In this document: one piece after another, positions 52,074 through 61,510 of the stretch
Layout of the letters: every line of letters begins with the position of its first letter
Position numbering within the stretch: position 1 is the first letter of the stretch
Source of the DNA: Burkholderiaceae bacterium 16
GTDB lineage: Bacteria > Pseudomonadota > Gammaproteobacteria > Burkholderiales > Burkholderiaceae
NCBI GenBank assembly: GCA_000955785.1
Contig: JYOD01000050.1
Span: forward strand, 102,107-166,106
Reading direction: 5' to 3'
DNA length: 64,000 nt
Made by a program: the position numbers and the translations under genes
Notes under the pieces: model-generated
Seen by the model: only the letters and a program-made list of their open reading frames with translations
Databases searched by the model: none
What the model was told of the DNA's origin: nothing

Positions 52074-52877
52074 TCAGGCAAACAGGCGTGCCAGCTCGAC
52101 ACCGGGGTCGGGCGCGCGCATGAAGGCCTCGCCCACCAGGAATGCATGCACATTGGCGTCGCGCATGCGCTGCACGTCGTCCGGGCCGAGAATGCCGGAT
52201 TCGGTCACCACCAGGCGGTCTTCCGGGATGCGCGGCAGCAGGTCCAGCGTGTTGTCGAGCGTGACTTCGAAAGTGCGCAGGTTGCGGTTGTTTACGCCCA
52301 GCAGCGGCGTCTTCAGGCGCAGCGCGGCATCCAGCTCTTTGCCGCCGTGCACTTCCACCAGCACGTCCATGCCAAGTTCATGGGCGCAGGCTTCGAGTTC
52401 CGCCATCAGGCTGTGGTCGAGCGCGGACACGATCAGCAGGATGGCGTCGGCGCCCCAGGTGCGGGCTTCATAGACCTGGTAGAGGTCGATCATGAAGTCC
52501 TTGCGCAGAGCCGGCAGCGGGCAGGCGCCGCGGGCGCGCTTGAGGAAGTCGGCGTGGCCCTGGAAGAAATTCACGTCGGTCAGCACCGACAGGCAGGCCG
52601 CGCCATGGCTGGCATAGCTCTCGGCAATCGCCTCCGGCACGAAATTCTCGCGCAGCACGCCTTTGGAGGGGGAGGCTTTCTTCACTTCGGCGATCACCCC
52701 GGCGTTACCGGCGGCGATCTTTTCGCGCAGCGCGCGTTCAAAGCCGCGCGGGGCCAGGCCCGGCTCGCCGCGCAGGCTCTCGGCCTCGGCACGCAGGCTG
52801 GGCAGGTCGCGCTTCTTGCGCGCCGCGTTGACTTCGTCGGCCTTCACGGCCAGGATCTTCTGCAGGATATCGGACAT
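52074..52877 (-). CDS. trpC: Indole-3-glycerol phosphate synthase
   Basis: A 267-residue TIM-barrel enzyme converting CdRP to indole-3-glycerol phosphate. Motifs: AEVKKASPSKG (catalytic Lys), LRKDFMIDLYQVYEARTWGA and LGVNNRNLRTFEV, ending VTESGI and AFLVGEAFMRA. ATG 52877 is supported by family N-termini. It is 41 bases downstream of trpD and is the last of trpE-G-D-C; it is separate from trpF, as usual in Burkholderiales. Confidence 0.98.
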   Translation of the reverse strand: MSDILQKILAVKADEVNAARKKRDLPSLRAEAESLRGEPGLAPRGFERALREKIAAGNAGVIAEVKKASPSKGVLRENFVPEAIAESYASHGAACLSVLTDVNFFQGHADFLKRARGACPLPALRKDFMIDLYQVYEARTWGADAILLIVSALDHSLMAELEACAHELGMDVLVEVHGGKELDAALRLKTPLLGVNNRNLRTFEVTLDNTLDLLPRIPEDRLVVTESGILGPDDVQRMRDANVHAFLVGEAFMRAPDPGVELARLFA

Positions 52878-52918
52878 GCGGTAATTCTCTCGCTCGACGG
52901 ATGGGCTACGGGGCCGGC

Positions 52919-53947
52919 TTATTTGAACTGCTGCGTGGCGCGCACGAACTGGTTGAGCTTCTCGCGCGCCGCGCCGCTGGCGATGGCTTCGCGCGCGCGC
53001 TGGATGCCGTCCTCGATCGAGGTGGCCACATTGGCCGCGTACAGCGCGGTGCCGGCATTGAGCGTGACGATCTCGCGCGGGGTGCCGGGCACGTCGGTCA
53101 GTGCTTCGAGCAGCATCTCCTTGGATTCGGTGGCATCTGCCACCTTCAGGCCGCGATTGGAGATCATCTGCAGGCCGAAGTCCTCGGGGTGGATCTCGTA
53201 CTCGCGCACCTCGCCGTCCTTCAGTTCGCCCACCAGCGTGGCGGCGCCCAGCGAGACTTCGTCCATGCCGTCCTTGCCGTAGACCACCAGTGCATGCCTG
53301 GCGCCCAGGCGCTGCATCACGCGCACCTGGATGCCGACCAGGTCGGGGTGGAACACGCCCATCAGGATATTGGGCGCGTCTGCCGGATTGGTCAGCGGGC
53401 CCAGGATATTGAAGATGGTGCGCACGCCCATTTCCTTGCGGATCGGCGCCACGTTCTTCATGGCCGGGTGATGGGTGGGCGCGAACATGAAGCCGATACC
53501 GGTCTGCTCGATGCACTCGCCGACCTGTTCCGGCGTCAGCATGATATTGACGCCCAGCGCCTCCAGCACGTCGGCGCTGCCCGACTTGGAACTGACGCCG
53601 CGGTTGCCGTGCTTGGCGATGCGAGCGCCGGCGGCGGAGGCGACGAACATCGACGCCGTGGAGATATTGAAGGTGTGCGAGCCATCGCCACCGGTGCCGA
53701 CGATGTCGACGAAGTTCTCGCGGTCCTTGACGGGCACCTTGTTGGCGAACTCGCGCATCACCTGCGCCGCCGCCGAGATCTCGCCGATGGTCTCCTTCTT
53801 GACGCGCAGCCCGGTCAGGATGGCCGCCGCCATCACCGGCGACATCTGGCCCTGCATGATCTGCCGCATCAGGTGCAGCATCTCGTCATGGAAGATCTCG
53901 CGGTGTTCGATGCAGCGGGTCAGGGCTTCCTGGGGCGTGATGGACAT
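52919..53947 (-). CDS. trpD: Anthranilate phosphoribosyltransferase
   Basis: A 342-residue enzyme joining PRPP and anthranilate. GTGGDGSHTFNISTASMFVAS (phosphate and PRPP loop) is present, with HGNRGVSSKSGSADVLEALG. I chose ATG 53947 for family length; an upstream ATG at 54007 overlaps the trpG stop by ATGA and would add 20 residues, so translation may begin there. Third gene of the trp operon. Confidence 0.97.
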   Translation of the reverse strand: MSITPQEALTRCIEHREIFHDEMLHLMRQIMQGQMSPVMAAAILTGLRVKKETIGEISAAAQVMREFANKVPVKDRENFVDIVGTGGDGSHTFNISTASMFVASAAGARIAKHGNRGVSSKSGSADVLEALGVNIMLTPEQVGECIEQTGIGFMFAPTHHPAMKNVAPIRKEMGVRTIFNILGPLTNPADAPNILMGVFHPDLVGIQVRVMQRLGARHALVVYGKDGMDEVSLGAATLVGELKDGEVREYEIHPEDFGLQMISNRGLKVADATESKEMLLEALTDVPGTPREIVTLNAGTALYAANVATSIEDGIQRAREAIASGAAREKLNQFVRATQQFK

Positions 53948-54003
53948 GGCGGTTTCCGTCTTGATATTTGATGGGGCGGGCGCGTTCGGCGTATCGAGCA
54001 GTC

Positions 54004-54573
54004 TCATCGCGGCGCCTTGATGAAGTTGGCCAACAGCGCATGGCCATGCTCGGACAGGATGGACTCGGGATGGAACTGCACCCCCTCGATGGCGAGCGTC
54101 TTGTGGCGCACACCCATGATTTCGCCATCCGGTGTCCAGGCGGTCACTTCCAGGCAATCCGGCAACGTCTCGCGCTCGATCGCCAGGGAATGATAGCGCG
54201 TCACGTCGAAATGCTTGGGCAGGCCGGCGAAGACGCCTTCCTGCGTGGTCTCGATGCGGCTGACCTTGCCGTGCATGACCTGCTTGGCGCGGATCACCTT
54301 GCCGCCGAAGGCCTCGCCGATGGCCTGGTGGCCCAGGCACACGCCCAGCATCGGGATGCGGCCGGCAAAGTGCTGCAGCGTCGCCACGGAGATACCGGCT
54401 TCCTTCGGGCTGCACGGGCCGGGCGAGACGCAGATATGGTCGGGCTTGAGCGCCTCGATTTCTTCCAGCGTGATTTCGTCGTTGCGATAGGTGCGCACGT
54501 CGGCGCCGAGTTCGCCGAAGTATTGGACGAGGTTGTAGGTAAACGAATCGTAGTTGTCGATCATTAGCAGCAT
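54004..54573 (-). CDS. trpG: Anthranilate synthase component II (glutamine amidotransferase)
   Basis: A 189-residue class I amidotransferase supplying ammonia to TrpE. N-terminus MLLMIDNYDSFTYNLVQYFG; catalytic Cys79 in LGVCLGHQAIG; His/Glu in FHPESILSEHGH. It is 24 bases downstream of trpE. May also serve folate synthesis (PabA role) as in relatives. Confidence 0.97.
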   Translation of the reverse strand: MLLMIDNYDSFTYNLVQYFGELGADVRTYRNDEITLEEIEALKPDHICVSPGPCSPKEAGISVATLQHFAGRIPMLGVCLGHQAIGEAFGGKVIRAKQVMHGKVSRIETTQEGVFAGLPKHFDVTRYHSLAIERETLPDCLEVTAWTPDGEIMGVRHKTLAIEGVQFHPESILSEHGHALLANFIKAPR

Positions 54574-54597
54574 GGCGGTTCCCCTGTTCCCTTTACC

Positions 54598-56115
54598 TTA
54601 GATATCCGAATCCAGGCCGTCCTGGACCTGTTCGGCGGCGCGGATCACGGCGCGCGCCTTGGCTTCGGTTTCCCTCCATTCTGCTTCGGGGTCCGAGTCG
54701 GCAACGATGCCGGCGGCGGCCTGCACATAGAGATTGCCGTCCTTGACGATGCCGGTGCGGATGGCGATTGCCAGGTCCATCTCGCCGCCGAAGGACAGGT
54801 AGCCCACCGCGCCGCCGTAGATGCCACGCTTGCGCGGCTCCAGTTCGTCGATGATCTCCATCGCGTGCACCTTGGGCGCGCCCGACAGCGTGCCGGCCGG
54901 GAAGGTGGCGCGCAGCACGTCCAGGTTGCTCATGCCCGGCTTGAGCGTGCCTTCCACGGAACTGACGATGTGCTGCACGTGGGAGTACTTCTCGATCACC
55001 ATCTGGTCGGTGACCTTGACCGAGCCGGTCTCGGCGATGCGGCCGATATCGTTGCGCGCCAGGTCGATCAGCATCACGTGCTCGGCGATTTCCTTCGGGT
55101 CGTTGAGCAGTTCGGTGGCGAGCTGCGCGTCCTTTTCCGGCGTGTTGCCGCGCGGGCGGGTGCCGGCCAGCGGACGGATGGTGACGATGTGATCCTCGCG
55201 CTGGTCGCCATTGCTGCCAACCCGGCGGGTTTCCTGCCGCACCAGGATCTCGGGCGAGGCGCCCACGATCTGGAAGTCGCCGAAGTTGTAGAAGTACATA
55301 TAGGGCGACGGATTCAGCGAGCGCAGCGCGCGGTACAGCGTCAGCGGCGAGTCGCGGTACGGCTTGACCAGGCGCTGGCCGATCTGCACCTGCATCATGT
55401 CGCCGGCCATGATGTACTCCTTGGCCTTGTGTACGGCCGTGAGGTAATCGGCCTTGTCGAACTCGCGGTAGACGTCGGTCTGCACCGAGGGGCTGGTGAT
55501 CGGCACATCCACCGGCTGGCGCAGCTTCATGCGCAGCTCGCGCAGGCGCTGGCGGGCACGGGCGTAGGCCTCGGGCGTGGTCGGGTCGGCGTAGACGATC
55601 AGGTAGAGCTTGCCTGACAGGTTGTCGATCACCGCCAGCTCTTCGCACAGCAGCAACTGGATGTCGGGCAGATTCAGATCGTCCGGCTTTTGCGTGTTGG
55701 CCAGCTTCTTTTCGATATAACGCACGGCATCGTAGCCGAAGTAGCCAGCCAGGCCGCCGCAGAAGCGCGGCAGGCCGGGGCGCAGCGCCACCTTGAATCG
55801 TTTCTCGAAATCGGCGATGAAGTCGAGCGGGTTGCCTTCATGGGTCTCCACCACGCGGCCGTCGGTGACCACCTCGGTGCGCATGCCGTGGGCGCGCAGC
55901 AGGGTGCGGGCGTGCAGGCCGATAAAGGAGTAGCGGCCGAAGCGCTCGCCGCCCACCACGGATTCCAGCAGGAAGGTGTTGACCCCGCGCGTTTGCGACT
56001 GCGCCAGCTTCAGGTACAGCGACAGCGGTGTTTCCAGGTCAGCGAAGGCTTCGGCGATCAGCGGGATGCGGTTGTAGCCCTGCTCGGCCAGCGATTTGAA
56101 TTCCAGTTCGGTCAT
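54598..56115 (-). CDS. trpE: Anthranilate synthase component I
   Basis: A 505-residue chorismate-utilising enzyme forming anthranilate. The C-terminal chorismate domain carries MQVQIGQRLVKPY, LAGTRPRGNTPEKD, and MLIDLARNDIGRIA. The N-terminal domain includes the Trp-feedback region with LLESVVGGERFGRYSFIG. ATG 56115 is chosen over 56352 since upstream residues are unlike the family. First gene of trpE-G-D-C; promoter must lie in the 457-base gap to gph. No tandem-Trp leader peptide was found there. Confidence 0.98.
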   Translation of the reverse strand: MTELEFKSLAEQGYNRIPLIAEAFADLETPLSLYLKLAQSQTRGVNTFLLESVVGGERFGRYSFIGLHARTLLRAHGMRTEVVTDGRVVETHEGNPLDFIADFEKRFKVALRPGLPRFCGGLAGYFGYDAVRYIEKKLANTQKPDDLNLPDIQLLLCEELAVIDNLSGKLYLIVYADPTTPEAYARARQRLRELRMKLRQPVDVPITSPSVQTDVYREFDKADYLTAVHKAKEYIMAGDMMQVQIGQRLVKPYRDSPLTLYRALRSLNPSPYMYFYNFGDFQIVGASPEILVRQETRRVGSNGDQREDHIVTIRPLAGTRPRGNTPEKDAQLATELLNDPKEIAEHVMLIDLARNDIGRIAETGSVKVTDQMVIEKYSHVQHIVSSVEGTLKPGMSNLDVLRATFPAGTLSGAPKVHAMEIIDELEPRKRGIYGGAVGYLSFGGEMDLAIAIRTGIVKDGNLYVQAAAGIVADSDPEAEWRETEAKARAVIRAAEQVQDGLDSDI

Positions 56116-56572
56116 GTCGATCCTCTTGTACTGCGGCGCCTGCGTATCAGTATGGCGCACGCCGCGATGTCGGCAACTTGGGGCTGGAAGGTCGTCAGAC
56201 CCGCCCCGGAGAGACCATGGCGCGGACGAGTGTCCACGCACGGCCGGGGTGGGCGTGCAGCGCGTTCGGGTGACACCGGCGCAAGGGCTGGGATGTCGGG
56301 CGGCTGGAAAATCAATGAGGGTCCGGCAACCTGCCGGTCTGGCCGGCCCCATCCTGGTACGGATGCATCGCGGGGATGCGGGAAGGGGGCGGTCAGGAGA
56401 CTCGCGAACGCACTTTACGCCTGTTGGGAGGCGCGCCAGCGACGCCAGGGCCAGGCCTGCCGATCACTGCCAGAAGAGATGCGTTTGCGGTTCAGAAACA
56501 TGAAATCGTGTTCAGCGATTTATGGTTTGGGTGTTTGGCGATGCTTGTGTCTGGCGGCCGTGGCCGCCAGGG
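56116..56572. other. Intergenic region between gph and trpE
   Basis: 457 bases with no supported gene. On the minus strand I looked for a trp leader peptide with adjacent Trp codons and found none. The only clear element is a hairpin at 56551-56570 behind gph. Confidence 0.6.
56551..56570 (-). terminator. Hairpin immediately after gph
   Basis: CTGGCGGCC pairs with GGCCGCCAG across 2 bases, ending three bases from the gph stop. No T-run follows on the minus strand. Confidence 0.45.
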
Positions 56573-57304
56573 TCATGCCCGATGTGCCGCAAAAAGCTCC
56601 GCAGCCAGGACAATGGAATCGACTATACCATCGGCGTCGACGCCTTGTACAGGATTGCCATGGTTGTAGCCATAGGGCACCAGGAGCACTCCCATGCCCG
56701 CCGCGCGCGCTGCCTGCGCATCGTTTTCCGAGTCGCCGATCGCCGCCATCTGGGCCGGCTCCAGCCGGAACGCATCGGCCACCTTGAGCAGCGGCAGGGG
56801 ATCCGGCTTGCGCAGGGCGAAGGCGTCGCCACCGTAGACCAGCTCGAAGAAGCGCCCCAGGCCTGTCTTCGCGAGTAGCGGCTCGGTGAAGTTATGTGGC
56901 TTATTGGTGACGCAGGCCAGCCGCAGGCCTGCTGCCTTCAGCGCCGCCAGCCCCTCGGCGACGCCGGCGTAGACCCGCGAGAACTGGCCGTTGATGCGCA
57001 GGTATTCGCGGTCGTACAGGGCCAGCGCATCCGCGAACATCCCATTGGCGTGGGCTGGCGAGAAGCGCGCGTCGAGCACGCACCGGATCAGGTTCTCCGA
57101 GCCCTTGCCGACGAAGCTGACGATTTCCGCCTTGCCCATCGGCTCGGCGCTGCCGAGTTGCGGATGCAGGTGGACCAGCGCCCTGAGCATGGCATTGACC
57201 GCGGCATGGAAGTCGCCCGCGGTGTCCACCATGGTGCCGTCCAGGTCGACAATGACGCCCCGGATACCGCGCCAGTCGGTGCGTTTAGGCTGGACCACGC
57301 TCAT
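56573..57304 (-). CDS. gph: Phosphoglycolate phosphatase
   Basis: A 243-residue HAD-superfamily phosphatase. Catalytic Asp20 and Asp22 lie in VIVDLDGTMVDTAGD; the Thr motif, Lys (LRKPDPLPLLKVAD) and the distal GDSENDAQAARAAG complete the active site. It hydrolyses 2-phosphoglycolate, mainly from DNA repair or oxygenase chemistry. Its start overlaps the rpe stop by four bases, so the two are translationally coupled. Confidence 0.94.
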   Translation of the reverse strand: MSVVQPKRTDWRGIRGVIVDLDGTMVDTAGDFHAAVNAMLRALVHLHPQLGSAEPMGKAEIVSFVGKGSENLIRCVLDARFSPAHANGMFADALALYDREYLRINGQFSRVYAGVAEGLAALKAAGLRLACVTNKPHNFTEPLLAKTGLGRFFELVYGGDAFALRKPDPLPLLKVADAFRLEPAQMAAIGDSENDAQAARAAGMGVLLVPYGYNHGNPVQGVDADGIVDSIVLAAELFAAHRA

Positions 57305-58002
57305 TGGCCAACCTTGGCCAGCTCGGCGCGCATGGCGGACAGCACGCCCTTGTAGCCGCCATCGGCGTCCGGCTTGCTGAACACGGCGGAGCCGGCGACA
57401 AAGGTGTCGGCGCCGGCCGCGGCAATCTCGGCGATGTTATCCACCTTCACGCCGCCGTCCACTTGCAGCAGGATGCGCCGGCCGGTGCGCTCGGCGTAGG
57501 CGTCGATACGCTTGCGGGCCTCGCGCAGCTTGTTGAGCGTTTCGGGAATGAAGGACTGGCCACCGAAGCCGGGGTTGACCGACATCAGCAGGATCAGGTC
57601 GATGCGGTCCATCACGTGGTCCAGATGGTGCAGCGGCGTGGCCGGGTTGAACACCAGGCCCGCCTGGCAGCCATGATCGCGGATCAGCGACAGCGTGCGG
57701 TCGATATGGTCGCTGGCTTCCGGGTGGAAGGAGATGATATTGGCACCGGCCTTGGCGAAGTCCGGGACGATGCGGTCCACCGGGCGCACCATCAGGTGCA
57801 CGTCGATCGGGGCGGTCACATGCGGACGGATCGCCTCGCACACCAGCGGGCCCACGGTCAGATTCGGCACGTAATGGTTGTCCATCACGTCGAAATGGAT
57901 CCAGTCGGCGCCGTCCGCGGTCACGCGCCGCACTTCCTCGCCCAGGCGGGCAAAGTCGGCGGACAGGATGGACGGGGCGATGCGGTAGGTGGGCGTGCTC
58001 AT
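57301..58002 (-). CDS. rpe: Ribulose-phosphate 3-epimerase
   Basis: A 233-residue TIM-barrel enzyme interconverting ribulose-5-phosphate and xylulose-5-phosphate. Motifs: APSILSADFARLGEEV, DWIHFDVMDNHYVPNLTVGP, VNPGFGGQSFIPETL and QVDGGVKVDNI; metal-binding His/Asp are all kept. ATG 58002 is chosen on family grounds over 58029. First gene before gph (ATGA overlap) and upstream of the trp genes, the usual betaproteobacterial order. Confidence 0.97.
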   Translation of the reverse strand: MSTPTYRIAPSILSADFARLGEEVRRVTADGADWIHFDVMDNHYVPNLTVGPLVCEAIRPHVTAPIDVHLMVRPVDRIVPDFAKAGANIISFHPEASDHIDRTLSLIRDHGCQAGLVFNPATPLHHLDHVMDRIDLILLMSVNPGFGGQSFIPETLNKLREARKRIDAYAERTGRRILLQVDGGVKVDNIAEIAAAGADTFVAGSAVFSKPDADGGYKGVLSAMRAELAKVGQ

Positions 58003-58166
58003 GGCGGGGCTCGGAGGAGGGTGCTTCAAGGGGAAGCCGGTATTTTACCCTCCCCGCGCAGCGCGGCGCAGCCCGCAGGCGGGCAACTCGCGGCGGCTTT
58101 GCTTGCCGCCCCCGGAGCCTTGCCGCACAATGCGGCTACCCTGATCCCGCCTGCGATGTGCCGACA

Positions 58167-58541
58167 ATGAGCGAATACGCGTTTTCCGTGGCTGTACGGA
58201 CCCAGTACCTGACCGACCAGTCAGACCCCGAGCGCGGGCGCCATGCCTTCGCCTACACCATCACGATCCACAATACCGGCGAGGTGGCGGCGCAGCTGAT
58301 CTCGCGCCACTGGGTCATTACCGATAGCGACAATGGTACCCAGGAAGTGGCCGGCCTTGGCGTGGTGGGGCACCAGCCGCTGCTCAAGCCGGGTGAGCAT
58401 TTCGAGTACACCAGCTGGGCCACCATCTCGACGCCGGTGGGCTCGATGAAGGGAGAGTATTTCTGCGTGGCCGAGGATGGCCATCGCTTCGAGGTGCCGA
58501 TTCCGGAGTTTGCGCTGGTCCTGCCGCGCATGCTGCATTGA
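58167..58541 (+). CDS. apaG: Co2+/Mg2+ efflux protein ApaG
   Basis: A 124-residue fibronectin-III-like protein of exactly the family's usual length. Blocks: YAFSVAVRTQYLTDQSDPER, AYTITIHNTGEVAAQLISRH, VVGHQPLLKPGEHFEYTSWA and GSMKGEYFC. ATG 58167 is preferred to GTG 58158. Divergent from rpe. Its cellular role is not well understood. Confidence 0.96.
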   Translation: MSEYAFSVAVRTQYLTDQSDPERGRHAFAYTITIHNTGEVAAQLISRHWVITDSDNGTQEVAGLGVVGHQPLLKPGEHFEYTSWATISTPVGSMKGEYFCVAEDGHRFEVPIPEFALVLPRMLH

Positions 58542-58608
58542 GGCGCGCCCGCCGGGGCGGGGCCGGGCTGCAATGCGGGCAAGGCTGCCCGCCGGCGTGG
58601 CGCGGAAC

Positions 58609-58818
58609 CTATTGGCCCGGCGTGCGGTCCTGATCCTGTCGGGTATGGGCAGCGTCCTGGCCGGCACGCGAAGGATGATTGTCTGGAGCGCGGCTTGGGC
58701 GCGGGTTTTTCTTGGCCGTGCCCATGGTCCAGACCACGATAAAGATCAGCAGGAAGAGCGCCAGTCCGGCCTCAAGGGCGAACAGCAGCATGGGATGGGC
58801 TTCGAAAAACTTGCTCAT
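58609..58818 (-). CDS. Small single-span membrane protein
   Basis: A 69-residue protein with one membrane helix (LLFALEAGLALFLLIFIVVW, residues 11-30) then a basic, Ser/Arg/Asp-rich cytoplasmic tail. It lies between apaG and mltA on the opposite strand. No family recognised; support is the clean hydrophobic segment and start near MSKFFEAHPM. Confidence 0.55.
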   Translation of the reverse strand: MSKFFEAHPMLLFALEAGLALFLLIFIVVWTMGTAKKNPRPSRAPDNHPSRAGQDAAHTRQDQDRTPGQ

Positions 58819-58950
58819 GACAGGGCGACAGGGCTACGTGGAGGCGACGGTGGGCATTGTAGGCCATAGCCCGGCCGTGGCATCGGCGACAGCCGCCGCA
58901 TCCGCCGCATCCGCCGCATCCGCGACACGCTGAGTTTTCATCCAATCAAG

Positions 58951-60120
58951 ATGGCATACCTGCATTCCTTTTTCCGATTTCCGTTTTCTACCCCCCGGGG
59001 CTCGGCCGCACAGGCACGCAAGGAGGCCGGCGGGCGCCGGCTCGGCTGGCTGGGGCTGGCCGCCGCAGCCACGCTGCTGGCTGGCTGCATGAGCGGCCCG
59101 CCGCCCCGCGTCGAGGGGCCCGGCACGCGGCCCGTGACGCCGCCGACCGGTTCCGCGCAGAAGGGCGTCCTGCAGGCCGCCAGCTGGAGCGAGATCGGGG
59201 GCTGGGGCCAGGACGACATGCGCGCCGCCTGGCCGGCGCTGCAGGCCAGCTGCCAGGCCTTGAAGAAGCGCGCCGAATGGAACCGCGTCTGTGCGCTTGG
59301 CATGCTGGTCGATGCCGGCGACCTGGGCGCCATGCGCGCCTACTTCGAATCCAACTTCCAGCCCTTTCGCGTGGTCAACGGCGACGGCACCGACAGCGGG
59401 CTGATCACCGGCTACTACGAGCCGATCCTGCACGGCGCGCGCACGCGCCAGGGCCAGTACCAGATCCCGCTGTACCGCAAGCCGTCCCAATGGGGCAACC
59501 GGCCGCTGCCGGCGCGCGCCGAACTGCTGCAGAACCTGGCGATGCGCGGCCAGGAGCTGGTCTGGGTGGACGATCCCGTGGAAGCCGCCTTCCTGCAGAT
59601 CCAGGGCTCAGGCCGGATCCGCCTGCAGGACGGCAGCGTCATGCGGGTGGGCTTCGGCGGTACCAATGACCAGCCGTTCCGCTCGTTCGGCAAGTGGCTG
59701 CTCGACCGTGGCGAGATCACGCCGGCGCAGGCCACCATGCAGGGCATCAAGGCCTGGGCGCGCGCCAATCCGGGCCGCGTCGAGGAAATGCTCAACGTCA
59801 ATCCGCGCTTCGTGTTTTTCCGTGAGCTGCCGGCCAACAACGACGGTCCGGTCGGCGCACTGGGCGTGCCGCTGACTGCGGAGCGCTCCATCGCGGTAGA
59901 TCCCGCCACCATTCCGCTGGGCGTTCCGGTCTTCCTCTCCACCACCAGGCCGCTCTCCACCGAGCCGATCCAGCGCCTGATGTTCGCGCAGGATACGGGG
60001 ACCGCCATCAAGGGTGGCGTGCGCGCTGACTTTTTCTGGGGCGCCGGGGATGCCGCAGGCGAAACCGCCGGCCGCATGAAGCAGGGCGGGCGCATGTGGG
60101 TGCTGATGCCGCGCAGCTAG
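58951..60120 (+). CDS. mltA: Membrane-bound lytic murein transglycosylase A
   Basis: A 389-residue lytic transglycosylase that cleaves peptidoglycan to 1,6-anhydro-muropeptides. Residues 1-50 contain a hydrophobic signal with lipobox LAGC (AATLLAGCMS). MltA domain blocks include DSGLITGYYEPILHGARTRQ, FLQIQGSGRIRLQDGSVMRV and the C-terminal 3D domain with TGTAIKGGVRADFFWGAGDA (catalytic Asp). Outer-membrane lipoprotein by comparison with E. coli. Confidence 0.95.
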   Translation: MAYLHSFFRFPFSTPRGSAAQARKEAGGRRLGWLGLAAAATLLAGCMSGPPPRVEGPGTRPVTPPTGSAQKGVLQAASWSEIGGWGQDDMRAAWPALQASCQALKKRAEWNRVCALGMLVDAGDLGAMRAYFESNFQPFRVVNGDGTDSGLITGYYEPILHGARTRQGQYQIPLYRKPSQWGNRPLPARAELLQNLAMRGQELVWVDDPVEAAFLQIQGSGRIRLQDGSVMRVGFGGTNDQPFRSFGKWLLDRGEITPAQATMQGIKAWARANPGRVEEMLNVNPRFVFFRELPANNDGPVGALGVPLTAERSIAVDPATIPLGVPVFLSTTRPLSTEPIQRLMFAQDTGTAIKGGVRADFFWGAGDAAGETAGRMKQGGRMWVLMPRS

Positions 60121-60130
60121 GCCGCGGGCC

Positions 60131-60148
60131 GGCCGGCCCTGGCCGGCC
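60131..60148. terminator. GC-rich hairpin between mltA and paaK
   Basis: GGCCGGCC-CT-GGCCGGCC, an 8-base perfect stem between convergent genes. No T-run, so termination is plausible but not shown. Confidence 0.45.
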
Positions 60149-60156
60149 ACGGGCTT

Positions 60157-61458
60157 TCAGCGCGGGCGCTGGTCAATGATGCGCCGCGCCTTGCCCACCG
60201 AGCGCTCCACGCCACCGGAGGGCAGGATCTCGATGCTGACGGTGACGCCGATATAGGCCTTGATGTCGTAGGTCAGCTGCTTGTTGGCCTGCTGCGCGGC
60301 CGCCGGATCGACGCCATGCGCGCATTCCACGCGCACGGTCAGCACATCGAGATGGCCGTCCTTGCTCAGCACGCACTGGTAGTGCGGTGCCAGTTCCGCA
60401 TGCTTGAGGATCAGTTCCTCGATTTGCGAGGGGAACACATTGACGCCCCGAACGATCATCATGTCGTCGGAGCGGCCGGTGATCTTTTCCATGCGGCGGA
60501 AGGCCGGGCGGGCGCTGCCGGGCAGCAGGCGGGTCAGGTCACGAGTCCGGTAGCGGATGATCGGCAGCGCCTCCTTGGATAGCGAGGTGAAGACCAGTTC
60601 GCCAAACTCGCCATCGGGCAGGACTTCGCCAGTGACCGGATCGATCACTTCCGGATAGAAATGATCTTCCCAGATGGTCGGGCCGTCCTTGGTCTCGGCG
60701 CACTCGTTGGCCACACCCGGCCCCATCACTTCCGACAACCCATAGATATCCACCGCCGAGATGCCCATGCGCTTCTCGATGGCCAGGCGCATCTCGGGCG
60801 TCCAGGGCTCGGCGCCGAAGATGCCGACCCGAAGCGAGGTGGACGCGGGATCGATGCCCTGGCGCTCGAATTCGTCCGCGATGGCCAGCATATAGCTGGG
60901 CGTGACCATGATCACTTCGGGCTTGAAATCCTGTATCAGCTGAACCTGCCGCTCGGTCTGGCCGCCGCCGAAGGGGATCGCGGTGAGCCCCGCTTTTTCC
61001 ACTCCGTAGTGCGCGCCCAGGCCGCCGGTGAACAGTCCGTAGCCATAACTGATATGCACCTTGTCGCCGCGCCGCGCCCCTGCCGCGCGGATCGAACGCG
61101 CCATCACCGTGGCCCAGGTGTCGATGTCCTTCAGCGTATAGCCCACCACCGTGGGCTTGCCAGTCGTGCCCGACGAGGCATGGATGCGCGCCACGCGGTC
61201 CTGTGGCACGGCAAACATGCCGAACGGATAGTTGTCGCGCAGGTCCTGCTTGGTGGTGAAGGGAAAGCGGGCGAGGTCGGCCAGGGTCCGTACCTGGTCC
61301 GGATGCACGCCGGCGGCGTCGAACTTGGCACGGTAGACCGGCGAGTTCTGGTAGGCGTGGTTGAGCGACCATTTCAGGCGTTCCAGCTGCAAGGCCTGCA
61401 ATTCGTCGCGGCTGGCGGTCTCGATCGGATCGAGCGGCAGATCTGTCAGGCGCGTCAT
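60157..61458 (-). CDS. paaK: Phenylacetate-CoA ligase
   Basis: A 433-residue adenylate-forming enzyme for the first step of phenylacetate degradation. HASSGTTGKPTVVGYT (ATP), DIYGLSEVMGPGVANEC (adenylate) and RSDDMMIVRGVNVFPSQIEE (hinge) are all PaaK-type. ATG 61458 follows the normal N-terminus (MTRLTDLPLDPIETASRDEL). It is the last gene of paaG-paaI-paaK, 52 bases from paaI. Confidence 0.96.
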   Translation of the reverse strand: MTRLTDLPLDPIETASRDELQALQLERLKWSLNHAYQNSPVYRAKFDAAGVHPDQVRTLADLARFPFTTKQDLRDNYPFGMFAVPQDRVARIHASSGTTGKPTVVGYTLKDIDTWATVMARSIRAAGARRGDKVHISYGYGLFTGGLGAHYGVEKAGLTAIPFGGGQTERQVQLIQDFKPEVIMVTPSYMLAIADEFERQGIDPASTSLRVGIFGAEPWTPEMRLAIEKRMGISAVDIYGLSEVMGPGVANECAETKDGPTIWEDHFYPEVIDPVTGEVLPDGEFGELVFTSLSKEALPIIRYRTRDLTRLLPGSARPAFRRMEKITGRSDDMMIVRGVNVFPSQIEELILKHAELAPHYQCVLSKDGHLDVLTVRVECAHGVDPAAAQQANKQLTYDIKAYIGVTVSIEILPSGGVERSVGKARRIIDQRPR

Positions 61459-61510
61459 AGTGTCTCCTGCGCGTGGGGGCTTATGTATTGGTGCGTCTAT
61501 GTCGATGGAT

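Noticed and set aside
56116..56572. Attenuator/leader peptide for trpE
   Set aside because: No ORF with adjacent Trp codons and no paired terminator-antiterminator stems were found on the minus strand.
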